DNA from: a virus
Reading direction: 5' to 3' (one strand)
IMG/VR virus record: IMGVR_UViG_3300047564_006544
Span: 1-64,000 of that record
Length of the DNA stretch: 64,000 bases
Position numbers and translations under genes: made by a program. Below, piece by piece: positions 8,596 through 15,968 of this stretch. The notes beneath the pieces are model-generated. The model was not told where the DNA came from. It did not search any database and worked only from the letters and a program-made list of their open reading frames with translations. How positions within the stretch are numbered: position 1 is the stretch's first letter; every line of letters starts with the position of its first letter.

Positions 8596-9353
8596 TACCA
8601 CTCCATTGGAATAATACTCTCTATTTCACTATGAAAGTCATCGAGAGATTTTTTACTATCTAAAAAGTACTCTCCCGCATCTTTATAATCTAATGGAAGT
8701 TTCAAAAATCTAAGTTTTATTCCTTTATTTATATATTTATTATAAATGGCCTCTGCAGATTTCTGTCCAGGCTCATCTCCATCTAAAAGGACTGATATTT
8801 TATCAGTATATCTTGCAAGCTTTACAAAGTGATTTTTTGAAAATCCAGTTCCGCATACGGCCACAGTATTTTTTATGCCAGCATCATACATGCTGATTTG
8901 ATCAAAGTAGCCCTCAACAACATATGCGTTTTGATTTAGTAGAATGTCAGCTCTTGCAAGATTTAATCCAAATAAATAGTTTGTCTTTTTAAATTTTGAA
9001 TTTTTATACTTTGGAATTCCAACTATCTCTCTTTCCTCACTTGAGAGCATACATCTTCCGGCCATTGCTACTGGCACACCATAATCATCATAGATTGGAA
9101 ATGTTATTGAATAATAATTTGAAAACTGACTGCTGCCATCATAATCCATGAGACCAGCTGATTTCAAAAAATCATCAGAAACATAATTTGTAAGTTTATT
9201 TATATTTCTTGGAAAGAAACCAATCTTATACTTTTGAAAAGCATCAACGGAGAGATTTCTCTCTCCGAAGATATAGTCCTTTCCAAGCTTTGTTTTTTTG
9301 AGATTGTCGTGACAAATCTCAATTAGTTTTGTTAGCTCCTGGACCTCGTTCAT
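8595..9353 (-). CDS. dnaG: DnaG-type primase catalytic core (Toprim), without zinc domain
   Basis: 252 residues. It contains the DnaG N-terminal subdomain (FQKYKIGFFPR, YYSITFPIYDDYGVPVAMAGR, near residues 40-100, including the conserved PKYKNS at 114-119). The Toprim fold follows: VVEGYFDQISMYDAGIKNTV with the catalytic Glu at about 147, and LLDGDEPGQKSA with the DxD pair at about 191/193. These residues coordinate the metal for RNA primer synthesis. The zinc-binding domain that normally precedes the core and the helicase-binding C-terminal domain are both missing. A CHC2 zinc domain is encoded separately at 35410-35937. The gene overlaps the upstream zinc-ribbon gene by 35 bases, but a good GAGGAG site just before its ATG supports this start. 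Confidence 0.88.
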   Translation of the reverse strand: MNEVQELTKLIEICHDNLKKTKLGKDYIFGERNLSVDAFQKYKIGFFPRNINKLTNYVSDDFLKSAGLMDYDGSSQFSNYYSITFPIYDDYGVPVAMAGRCMLSSEEREIVGIPKYKNSKFKKTNYLFGLNLARADILLNQNAYVVEGYFDQISMYDAGIKNTVAVCGTGFSKNHFVKLARYTDKISVLLDGDEPGQKSAEAIYNKYINKGIKLRFLKLPLDYKDAGEYFLDSKKSLDDFHSEIESIIPMEW

Positions 9354-9702
9354 CTGACTCCTCTAGTTTGCTTAGTGTGGGTGAGATTTTTTCCATTGCA
9401 TTTGCCATTATTTCGCTAATTAAGATTGTACAGTTTTTTGTCTGGCAATCCTTTCCGTATGCTACTCCATTCACCACAACAGTCTCTACTTTTTTATGGC
9501 AGTTCTTGCAATCAAACATAAATGCTTTTTTTGCAGGAGTTACAATATCTTTATTTTGTTTCATACTTTGCTTTGTAAATGAAGATATTCCAACAATATC
9601 ATCACCACAAAGCTTGCATACAACCTCATTTCTTTCTACATCTAGGGATCCATCAGTTCTTCCATCTGACTTTTTACATCTTGGATTGCAGCTTACTAGC
9701 AT
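9319..9702 (-). CDS. Double zinc-ribbon protein next to the primase
   Basis: 127 residues with two apparent zinc ribbons: CNPRC ... CKLCG (residues 5-33) and CKNC ... CQTKNC (about residues 66-92). The C-terminal tail is charged and Gly-rich. Function not recognised. It lies between recA and the primase core, 2 bases below recA and overlapping the primase start. A role in replication or recombination is therefore plausible, and it could supply a template-binding zinc module. Its ribbons do not follow the CHC2 spacing of DnaG. Confidence 0.72.
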   Translation of the reverse strand: MLVSCNPRCKKSDGRTDGSLDVERNEVVCKLCGDDIVGISSFTKQSMKQNKDIVTPAKKAFMFDCKNCHKKVETVVVNGVAYGKDCQTKNCTILISEIMANAMEKISPTLSKLEESDERGPGANKTN

Positions 9703-9704
9703 CT

Positions 9705-10862
9705 TTACTCCATTACATCAAAAATTGTTTCTGTATCTTCTGCCATATCTTCATCGTCAGATGGTAGTGAGCCTTCTACCTGACCACTTAAATACTTTTG
9801 GCGACATAGATCTTCTACTCCGCCGAAGCAAGCTTCGTCCTTTAGATAGTCTACCATTAGCTGCCTGCTTGTAAATTTCTCATCACCAATCTCATATGTC
9901 CTGTTGTTTGGTCTGCTTATTACTCCACAAAGAACTGCAAGATCTAGAAGCTCCTCCTCTCTATTAATTAGTCCTTCTGTATACTTTATTGTATAGACTG
10001 CCTCACGGAATGGAGCGCCAACTTTATTCTTTTGAATTTTTGCTCTCACCTTGTGACCGACAACAACCTCATTATCATCTTCAATTCTGCTATCAGCAGA
10101 ATTGATTGGTGCCATGTTGATCATTACACTGCAAGCGTGCTTTAGTGCTTTGCCACCTGGAGAATCCTCTGGATTACCATACATTACGCCTGGATTAACA
10201 CGAACCTGATTGATGAAGATCATTGAGACGTTTGCTTCTGCAACAGCAGGAGTAAGCTTCTTAAGCTCTGTAGAGAGGAATCTTGGCATTGGTGCCATGT
10301 TCTGCTTGCCGATTGCAGCATCGACCTCCATTGGAGTATTCATTGCCGCTACAGAGTCAAGAACAATTAGTCCTAGGTTTTTAAACTTTGGATCCTCTCC
10401 TTCTTTTACAAGATCTAGAACTCCCTTGACGCTCTTTGAAGACTTGCCAGTATTTTTATTTACTGTAGTCTTTCCAAGAAGACCTTCAAAAATCTTTTTT
10501 GCATCATTTGTCTTGGCGACAATAACCCTCTTTGTATCGACACCAAGCTGCCTTGCCCAGCCTGCATCATAAGTATATTCTGCATCAATAAACATTACTG
10601 TATTCTCTGGATTCTCATCAAGCCAAGACTTCATGCATAGAAGTGATAGAAGGGTCTTGCCAGAGCTTTCCTTTCCTGCGAGCTGAATAATTCTTCCTCT
10701 TGGCATACCTCCAATTCCAAGAGCATAATCAAGAGAGGGGCTTCCAGTCTTAATTACATCATATGTTCCTACTGTTTCAATATCGCCATCTAGATATAGA
10801 GTATCTTCTCCAAAAAGAGAAAGGATATCCTTTTCGCCTTCGGTTGGCTTTTTGCTGCTCAT
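9705..10862 (-). CDS. recA: RecA recombinase
   Basis: 385 residues, close to the usual 350-390. It forms ATP-dependent filaments on single-stranded DNA for strand exchange and, in phages, recombination-dependent replication. Walker A is GKESSGKT at residues 63-70. The Walker B strand is LIVLDSVAAM. The L1/L2 DNA-binding region is well kept (FINQVRVNPGVMYGNPEDSP, then GGKALKHACSVMI). The N-terminal helix of bacterial RecA is short, and the C-terminus is acidic (EDMAEDTETIFDVME), as in cellular RecA. This is the bacterial RecA type rather than the T4 UvsX type. It is operonic with GroEL-1 upstream and the zinc-ribbon/primase genes downstream. Confidence 0.95.
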   Translation of the reverse strand: MSSKKPTEGEKDILSLFGEDTLYLDGDIETVGTYDVIKTGSPSLDYALGIGGMPRGRIIQLAGKESSGKTLLSLLCMKSWLDENPENTVMFIDAEYTYDAGWARQLGVDTKRVIVAKTNDAKKIFEGLLGKTTVNKNTGKSSKSVKGVLDLVKEGEDPKFKNLGLIVLDSVAAMNTPMEVDAAIGKQNMAPMPRFLSTELKKLTPAVAEANVSMIFINQVRVNPGVMYGNPEDSPGGKALKHACSVMINMAPINSADSRIEDDNEVVVGHKVRAKIQKNKVGAPFREAVYTIKYTEGLINREEELLDLAVLCGVISRPNNRTYEIGDEKFTSRQLMVDYLKDEACFGGVEDLCRQKYLSGQVEGSLPSDDEDMAEDTETIFDVME

Positions 10863-10874
10863 TTTTTCTCCAGT

Positions 10875-12518
10875 TTAATACTTGTGATTGAGGTTTGTAT
10901 CTGAGGGTGGACGCCAGCCAGCGGGAGGTTGCCAGCCGGATGGTTTCTCTGGATTTTCTGCCATCACTGCTTCTGTGTTTATTAGAAGTAGTGCAGCACT
11001 AACTGCATTTTTTAGTGCTGTTTCTGTTACCTTTTTTGGATCTACTACGCCAAGATCTAGAAGATTTCCAACCTCTCCGGTGACTAAATTATACCCCACC
11101 CAAGGATCGTTATGGTTGCCAATTTTTGCCAAAATATCTTCTGGAGAAATATAGCCATTCTCTAAAATCTGTCTGAATGGCTTTTGGCAAGCTGATATAA
11201 GAACCTTCGCTGCTGGTCTAAATTTCTCTGGAATTGATGAAATATCAATTGAGAGTGATGCTCTAAGTAGAGCAGTTCCACCTCCAGGAAGTATACCGCT
11301 CTCGATTGCTGCCTTCGTAGCGCATACGGCGTCTTCTACCCTATCACCCTTCTCGCGAAGCTCTGCCTCAGTGGAGTAGCCTACGCATACAACTGCTGCC
11401 TTGCTCTGGAGGAAGGCGAGCCTTGCTCGCACATCCTTTCTGTCGGTATCTGATATTGCAGTATCAAGAGTAGCGTTATAGATTAACTCCTTCTCCTTAA
11501 TTGCTGCTTCATTTTTTGCACCACTAATTATAGTGGTATTGTATCTTGTTATATTTATCTTCTTTGCGAAACCAAGAGATTCTACTGTTGCTCCAGATAG
11601 AGGATTTCCCTTGTCTTCTGAGAAAACAGAAGTTCCAACAAGAATTGCAAGATCATCTAGCCACTGATCGTTATACTTTCCAAAGTTTGGATACTCAACA
11701 GCAACAGCATTGAGTCTGCCGGATCTTCTATTTACAACAAGAGTCTGTAGTGCCTCCTGCTTTATTCCTCTCGCAATAATTAAGAGTGACTTGTTTTGCT
11801 CATGTACTCTAGAGAGAACCTGCATAAAATCCTGCATATGTGTCATTTCTCTATCACAGATTAGGACATATGGATTTTCAAGAGTTACAGGATCTTCACC
11901 AGCATTTAGAAGTGCTGGAGTGCAATACCCAGCTCTAATCTCTATACCGTCAGTTACCCTAAAGTGTGTATTCTTTCCTGGTGTTGCTTCTGCAGTAACT
12001 ACGCCATTTTGACCTACAGCTTCAAATGCCCCAGAGATTGCATCGCCAAGTGAAGAATCATTATTTGCAGAGATTGTAGCAATGCTCTGAATGTCTCTCG
12101 TAGATGATACTGGTCTTGAAAGCTTATTTATCTGATCTAAAACCAAAGATAGTGTATAGTTGATTCCATCTCTAAAATAGATTGGATTTACGCCATCTTT
12201 AATTACGGCTACTCCTCCACCGAGTATTTCTGCGGCCAAAACAGTTGCCGTTGTAGTTCCATCACCAGCAACATCGGCGGTTCTTCCAGATACCTCTTTT
12301 ACCATCTGAGAACCAAGTTCTTCTATTGGATCGTCAAGAACAACCTCTCTTGCTACAGATACTCCGTCCTTTGTAACTACAGGTGCTCCAACTGATCTGC
12401 CCATAAGAACATTTCTTCCGTATGGTCCCATAGTTGTAGCAACGGTTCTTGCAAGCTTATTTGCACCTTCAAGAACTCTATTTCTTGCTTCTTCTCCATA
12501 TAAAGTAATCTTAGACAC
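10875..12518 (-). CDS. groEL: Phage chaperonin GroEL, copy 1
   Basis: 547 residues, the full length of a bacterial Hsp60. The equatorial ATP-binding motifs are intact: [21 protein letters not shown] and GDGTTTAT at residues 85-92. The conserved C-terminal glycine/Asp-rich motif is also present (ESGILPGGGTALLRAS). The Gly-Gly-Met tail of bacterial GroEL is replaced by a Trp/Pro tail (SGWQPPAGWRPPSDTN). A second, clearly different GroEL is encoded at 56921-58540. No GroES is visible in the window; the known Pseudomonas phage EL chaperonin works without one. It lies 12 bases upstream of recA and 9 bases below the RuvC-like gene. A likely role is folding of phage virion or replication proteins. 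Confidence 0.95.
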   Translation of the reverse strand: MSKITLYGEEARNRVLEGANKLARTVATTMGPYGRNVLMGRSVGAPVVTKDGVSVAREVVLDDPIEELGSQMVKEVSGRTADVAGDGTTTATVLAAEILGGGVAVIKDGVNPIYFRDGINYTLSLVLDQINKLSRPVSSTRDIQSIATISANNDSSLGDAISGAFEAVGQNGVVTAEATPGKNTHFRVTDGIEIRAGYCTPALLNAGEDPVTLENPYVLICDREMTHMQDFMQVLSRVHEQNKSLLIIARGIKQEALQTLVVNRRSGRLNAVAVEYPNFGKYNDQWLDDLAILVGTSVFSEDKGNPLSGATVESLGFAKKINITRYNTTIISGAKNEAAIKEKELIYNATLDTAISDTDRKDVRARLAFLQSKAAVVCVGYSTEAELREKGDRVEDAVCATKAAIESGILPGGGTALLRASLSIDISSIPEKFRPAAKVLISACQKPFRQILENGYISPEDILAKIGNHNDPWVGYNLVTGEVGNLLDLGVVDPKKVTETALKNAVSAALLLINTEAVMAENPEKPSGWQPPAGWRPPSDTNLNHKY

Positions 12519-12527
12519 CTTTAACTC

Positions 12528-13067
12528 CTATTTATTTTGATTTACTATTGCGTGACAAAACGCAACCGCAATAGCGTCAGCCTGATCAAAAGATTCTGTA
12601 CCTATGTTACCATTTTTATTTACTCTTGGTGTAAAATTAGAAAATGTTGATTTTATAACTTCAAATATTTGATCTTTTGATATTGACTTGTTTTTTAAAT
12701 ATTTTGAAATTGTAGATCTTATGTTTGCTACAGTATATTTATCTGTTTCAATTCCAATTGAATCAAGCGATGTTAGTGACATCAATTCATTGAAAAATGA
12801 AAGAACTATAATTGTTCTTGCGCTACTTCTGCCAGCACTAAATCTATTTGCATACATTTCAACTGCCACGGCATCTGGAGATTCTGCCTTTAAAAGCTCC
12901 CTTACTTTTTTTGAAGCCTCAAGACCCCTGAACGCAAGAGAGCCTTTATCGGAACCTGGTGGCTTTATATGCCCATACTTTATAAGGTTTATACTATCCT
13001 TATCAAACTCAATTATTCCATAACCTATTACAGATGAACTAACATCTAATCCAATTACTTTTTTCAT
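12528..13067 (-). CDS. ruvC: RuvC-like Holliday junction resolvase
   Basis: 179 residues, the size of RuvC. The RNase H-fold acidic residues can be placed: D8 in VIGLDVSSSVIGYGII, E70 in DAVAVEMYANRF and D161/D164 in FDQADAIAVAFCHA near the C-terminus. The enzyme would cleave four-way junctions made during RecA-driven recombination and resolve branched DNA before packaging. It is in the same transcript as GroEL-1 and RecA. A strong terminator lies immediately upstream, so this is probably the first gene of the recA operon, unless there is read-through from SSB. Confidence 0.87.
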   Translation of the reverse strand: MKKVIGLDVSSSVIGYGIIEFDKDSINLIKYGHIKPPGSDKGSLAFRGLEASKKVRELLKAESPDAVAVEMYANRFSAGRSSARTIIVLSFFNELMSLTSLDSIGIETDKYTVANIRSTISKYLKNKSISKDQIFEVIKSTFSNFTPRVNKNGNIGTESFDQADAIAVAFCHAIVNQNK

Positions 13068-13081
13068 AGGTTATGATACTG

Positions 13082-13127
13082 CAAAAATAAAAAACGCGCA
13101 CATGCGTGTTTGCACATGTGCGCGTTT
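13082..13127 (-). terminator. Strong intrinsic terminator after the SSB-like gene
   Basis: A perfect 13-bp stem, AAACGCGCACATG / CATGTGCGCGTTT (13092-13104 with 13115-13127), encloses a 10-base loop. On the minus strand it is followed by TTTTATTTTTGC. It separates the SSB-like gene from the RuvC-like gene. Confidence 0.9.
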
Positions 13128-13140
13128 ATTTTATAAAAGA

Positions 13141-13791
13141 CTACTCAAAGTCAAAGTCAAAGCTCTTTGAGGAAGATGCAGTCTTCTTTGCTGGAACATC
13201 GTCATCTTCGTCTCTAGCAGAAGATGTAGAAAATCCGAGCATTTTTGATACTTCATCAGCAGGCATTGGTGAAATTAACTTATCAAGATTGATTCGATCA
13301 TTAAAGTCAATGAACTTCTGCTTAAAGGTTGACTCAAGTGATTCCTTTGGATTTGGAGTTACTGAGTATAGTGGCTGCTGACCCTTTGGTCCACGGTTAA
13401 TTGAAATATCATATCCGGTTACCTTACCCCACTTTGGATTATTGAAAAGAGTCTGAATACCCTTGTAGATTTGGTTTCCAATCTCAAGAAGCTTGAACTC
13501 ATTATCTGAGCGATCAAGTACCTTGATAATCCAGTTTGGCTGACGACGGAAGCCAGCCTCCTCAAGCTTCTTAACTAGAGCTGGACTATTTGATGGACTT
13601 ACAATCTTTCTCTGTGTTCCATCTGGAAGAGTTACCCAGTGAATATATGTCTGAACTGGATTGCCCATGATTCGAACTACATTTTCTCCCTCTTTTAGTC
13701 TCATGTAATCATTTTTACCGCCACCGCTCTTTGGGGATGGGAGGTCTGCTTCGTTCCAATCAATCTCGCCAGATACTACTTCTTTTGCCAT
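13141..13791 (-). CDS. ssb: Single-stranded DNA-binding protein (gp32/SSB-like)
   Basis: 216 residues. Three features support the call. There is an OB-like opening after a flexible leader (DYMRLKEGENVVRIMGNPVQ, residues 28-47), as in phage ssDNA-binding proteins. A basic, aromatic central region follows (GFRRQPNWIIKVLDRSDNEF). The Ser/Lys/Asp-rich C-terminal tail ends in an acidic peptide (SSSKSFDFDFE), the usual partner-binding tip of SSB and gp32. No bacterial SSB signature is seen, so the exact family is uncertain. It is a single-gene or two-gene unit bounded downstream by a strong terminator and upstream by a repeated regulatory element (13801-13830), in keeping with high, separately controlled expression. 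Confidence 0.78.
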   Translation of the reverse strand: MAKEVVSGEIDWNEADLPSPKSGGGKNDYMRLKEGENVVRIMGNPVQTYIHWVTLPDGTQRKIVSPSNSPALVKKLEEAGFRRQPNWIIKVLDRSDNEFKLLEIGNQIYKGIQTLFNNPKWGKVTGYDISINRGPKGQQPLYSVTPNPKESLESTFKQKFIDFNDRINLDKLISPMPADEVSKMLGFSTSSARDEDDDVPAKKTASSSKSFDFDFE

Positions 13792-13800
13792 TTTATACTC

Positions 13801-13830
13801 CTATTTTATGAATCAAATTAGAATCAGTTA
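13801..13830 (-). promoter_or_regulatory. Repeated regulatory element upstream of SSB
   Basis: Starting at the stop codon of the upstream gene, the minus strand reads TAACTGATTC, five bases, then TTGATTCATAAAA-type sequence. A near-identical element begins at the stop codon before the sigma-factor gene (29631-29657): about 22 of 27 positions agree. Both contain a direct repeat of a TGATT(C/A) half-site with an 11-bp period, one DNA helical turn. It could be a promoter with an operator. It is the only non-coding space before the SSB-like gene. Confidence 0.5.
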
Positions 13831-14391
13831 TTTCCAATCAATATCACCACAGATGTCTTTATTTTCCTGACTTCCACGGCTGCGGAACCCGTGATCGTCA
13901 GATTCATTATACTCCGGCGTGGGAGCAAAAGTTGAATAATTTGAGGAGGCCTCTATACCATAATCTCTCCTTAGGAATGATTTTAGAGAATAATGCCACA
14001 TTGAAAAATACTTTATTTTATTTTCTAGCCATAGCTTGCAGACTTTTGCTTTTTCAAGCTCATCTTTAACTGCAATAACTTCATCATCAGATTGAATAAA
14101 CCATTCTTTTTCTTTTGCGGTTTTATAGCCTGCATTTTTTGCTCTTATAAGCGCGGACTCTGCTTCTGCTTTGTCATAGGCTGTTTTCTTTATCGAAATC
14201 CATCTTTCAACCTGGATTATCTTTTCTTGACAAAGATCTTGCGCTTCGATTGTTGATACCAAGTAAAGCTCTGCAATATTTGCATCAATAACTTTTGTTT
14301 TTGGCAGAGAAGCTGCCAACCTTTGAATTTCAGTTATATCAAGGTTTTCTATTGAAAACTCCTTGGTATTTATTACCTCGCTGAAGCGCAT
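13828..14391 (-). CDS. Helical hypothetical protein upstream of SSB
   Basis: 187 residues, not recognised; mainly helical and charged. A likely coiled coil runs over residues 50-125 (ERWISIKKTAYDKAEAESAL, KDELEKAKVCKLWLENKIKY). The last third is disordered. The chain ends in CGDIDWK, which resembles the SGEIDWNE segment near the start of the SSB-like protein; this may be coincidence. Its position between DnaE-cluster genes and SSB suggests a replication or recombination mediator role, unproven. Confidence 0.7.
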   Translation of the reverse strand: MRFSEVINTKEFSIENLDITEIQRLAASLPKTKVIDANIAELYLVSTIEAQDLCQEKIIQVERWISIKKTAYDKAEAESALIRAKNAGYKTAKEKEWFIQSDDEVIAVKDELEKAKVCKLWLENKIKYFSMWHYSLKSFLRRDYGIEASSNYSTFAPTPEYNESDDHGFRSRGSQENKDICGDIDWK

Positions 14392-14408
14392 CGTGCCTTC
14401 CTTCCTTC

Positions 14409-14424
14409 CCTTAAATAGTACGCG
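14409..14424 (-). promoter_or_regulatory. Promoter-like 16-mer shared with the dnaE leader
   Basis: The minus strand reads CGCGTACTATTTAAGG 18 bases upstream of the start at 14391. The dnaE leader has CGCGTACAATATAAGG (19357-19372), 14 of 16 identical. A TAC(A/T)AT core could act as a -10 box. No good -35 hexamer sits at 16-18 bp, so recognition by a phage factor is possible. Confidence 0.4.
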
Positions 14425-14445
14425 GCTCGTTATAGCGGAACTATT

Positions 14446-14739
14446 CTATTTTTGCTCCAGAGTTTTAATTCTCTCTTCAAGATCTGCTACCTTTTGAACG
14501 AACCTTTCTACCTGCCTCATTCTCTGGTTGAAAGATACATTTAGGAGAAAAAACAATACAGGCTGAGGGGTTGGTTTGTCTAGTGGTGGAGATATTCCGG
14601 CAATATTTCCGGCAAGATCGGTTTGGAAAAGACCCCTGAAAGAATCTTCTCCAAACATTTGCTTTAACCTCTCGTAATATTCCCATTCTTCTCTTGATAA
14701 AGAGATTCTTGTATTTGCAATTGATTTAAAATTAGACAT
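14446..14739 (-). CDS. Small coiled-coil hypothetical protein
   Basis: 97 residues, not recognised. The N-terminal half holds REEWEYYERLKQMFGEDSFR. A short Pro-rich loop follows (PPLDKPTPQPVLF), and the C-terminus is a leucine-zipper-like coil (RQVERFVQKVADLEERIKTL). It overlaps the upstream zinc-ribbon gene by 8 bases, so the two are translationally coupled. Confidence 0.62.
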   Translation of the reverse strand: MSNFKSIANTRISLSREEWEYYERLKQMFGEDSFRGLFQTDLAGNIAGISPPLDKPTPQPVLFFLLNVSFNQRMRQVERFVQKVADLEERIKTLEQK

Positions 14740-15334
14740 CGTCAGATCTTGATATTCCCTGAAACTTTCTTAAAGTTGGAGATGTTTTATAAAGATGCTT
14801 TAATCTCTTTACTCTATCATCAACATCTTCATCTGAGTCATCAGAAGAATCTTCGTCATCACCATACTCGTCATCTGGTTCATTATCTGCAGATGACATT
14901 CTTCTCAGAGATCTGGCTGGAGTGGCCTGGTTATTACGATCTGCTATTGCTGCAATTCTTGCTATTCTTTTTGTTGGAAGTTTTGGTCTATCATCTTCTT
15001 CAGGGGCAGAAGAATTTTCTAATTCTTCACTATCATCAGACTCTGGCTCATTTTTTGTATTGTCGCTTACAGCGGAAAGACCCATTTCTTTCTTTAGATC
15101 AAATTTAATAAAAATACTTAGATCATAAATAAGGTTTTGAACTAAATCTTTATTTAGCTGTTCAGATAGTGATATCATAAATTCTTGAGCCTGAAGCTTC
15201 TTATTTATTGCTCCAATCTCATGAGAATCAAGATCTGATAGCAGAGTTCCTCCGCAAGAAGGACAAAAGTTTTTTACAAGTGCAAATCTCATCTTTGGCA
15301 GAATTTTAAAATTACATTTTTGACAACTTAACAT
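14732..15334 (-). CDS. Zinc-ribbon protein with acidic tail
   Basis: 200 residues. Residues 4-28 form a zinc ribbon (CQKC ... CPSCGG). A helix follows, then a long Asp/Glu/Ser-rich disordered region (DEYGDDEDSSDDSDEDVDDR) and a basic end. The start is supported by GAGGA seven bases before the ATG. Acidic low-complexity tails of this type are common in DNA-mimic or nucleic-acid-binding accessory proteins, but no specific function is recognisable. The gene is divergent from the plus-strand 2H-phosphoesterase gene. Confidence 0.68.
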   Translation of the reverse strand: MLSCQKCNFKILPKMRFALVKNFCPSCGGTLLSDLDSHEIGAINKKLQAQEFMISLSEQLNKDLVQNLIYDLSIFIKFDLKKEMGLSAVSDNTKNEPESDDSEELENSSAPEEDDRPKLPTKRIARIAAIADRNNQATPARSLRRMSSADNEPDDEYGDDEDSSDDSDEDVDDRVKRLKHLYKTSPTLRKFQGISRSDDV

Positions 15335-15407
15335 GATGATTCCTCATTTTTAATTGTACTAATTTTTATATCTAATATTTTAGCTACTAATTTTAAAATT
15401 TTATATT
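15335..15407. promoter_or_regulatory. Divergent promoter region (73 bases, AT-rich)
   Basis: It separates the minus-strand gene starting at 15334 from the plus-strand gene starting at 15408, so promoters must fire both ways from here or from within the flanking genes. The minus strand contains GTACAATTAAAAATGAGG, similar to the GTACAATATAAGG box before dnaE. The plus strand has TTTTATATTATG running into the start codon, with no obvious ribosome site. Confidence 0.4.
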
Positions 15408-15965
15408 ATGAAAAATAAAATATTAAAATTATCAAAAATTCTTTTTAACCTAAATCTCAAAAAAGAAGCATCTGAAGTCTCCGAGCTTACAGCAGACAGC
15501 TCTCCAAGCAGGGTTGAATTTTCCGGAATATTAAAGCTAAGTCCATCAAATCCTCCTACCGATCTCCAAGGCTCCCTGTCTGGCTATTTTGAAGAACGCG
15601 GATTGAAGCCACTTCCTGTGGAAAAGCTACATATAACACTTTTGAATCAGGCAGTTTTAAAGCCATTTGCAAAGGATCTAAAGGGAAAGCCCTTTCCAGA
15701 ATATGATGGATCAATAACATACGGAGATATATATTCTATAATAAGAGAAGACGAGGGAAAGGAATCTGTCTTTGTCGTAATTGAAGAACAGAGAGAACTT
15801 TCTGATTATATATCTAAAACACTAAGCGAAATGGGCATTCCTGCTGAACCAGAACCAAATAGAATCTATCATATATCCCTTGGTAACAAAACCGGCAATC
15901 CTCTCGACTCTGTTGGTCATAGCGAAGCAAAACCAATGAGACTAGAGGATTGCACAAAGATTTAG
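15408..15965 (+). CDS. 2H phosphoesterase (LigT/CPDase-like) on the plus strand
   Basis: 185 residues. It has two H-x-(T/S) motifs about 80 residues apart, each preceded by a hydrophobic strand: KLHITLLN (H75, T77) and RIYHISLGN (H155, S157). This is the defining pair of the 2H phosphoesterase superfamily, which hydrolyses 2',3'-cyclic phosphates, ADP-ribose cyclic phosphates or, in phage Acb1 enzymes, cyclic oligonucleotide immune signals. The N-terminus is a separate helical tag (KNKILKLSKILFNLNLKKEA). The gene lies alone on the plus strand, convergent with dnaE (stop codons 3 bases apart), so it is regulated apart from its neighbours. The substrate cannot be told from the sequence. Confidence 0.72.
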   Translation: MKNKILKLSKILFNLNLKKEASEVSELTADSSPSRVEFSGILKLSPSNPPTDLQGSLSGYFEERGLKPLPVEKLHITLLNQAVLKPFAKDLKGKPFPEYDGSITYGDIYSIIREDEGKESVFVVIEEQRELSDYISKTLSEMGIPAEPEPNRIYHISLGNKTGNPLDSVGHSEAKPMRLEDCTKI

Positions 15966-15968
15966 TTT

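Noticed and set aside
9329-9874. 181-codon plus-strand frame opposite recA and the zinc-ribbon gene
   Set aside because: It spans two confident minus-strand genes, and its composition (Ser/Leu/Phe-rich) is typical of antisense shadows.
13828-13850. Similarity of CGDIDWK (end of the 187-aa protein) and SGEIDWNE (start of SSB)
   Set aside because: Only six or seven residues at neighbouring gene ends. It could be a remnant of duplication but is too short to support.
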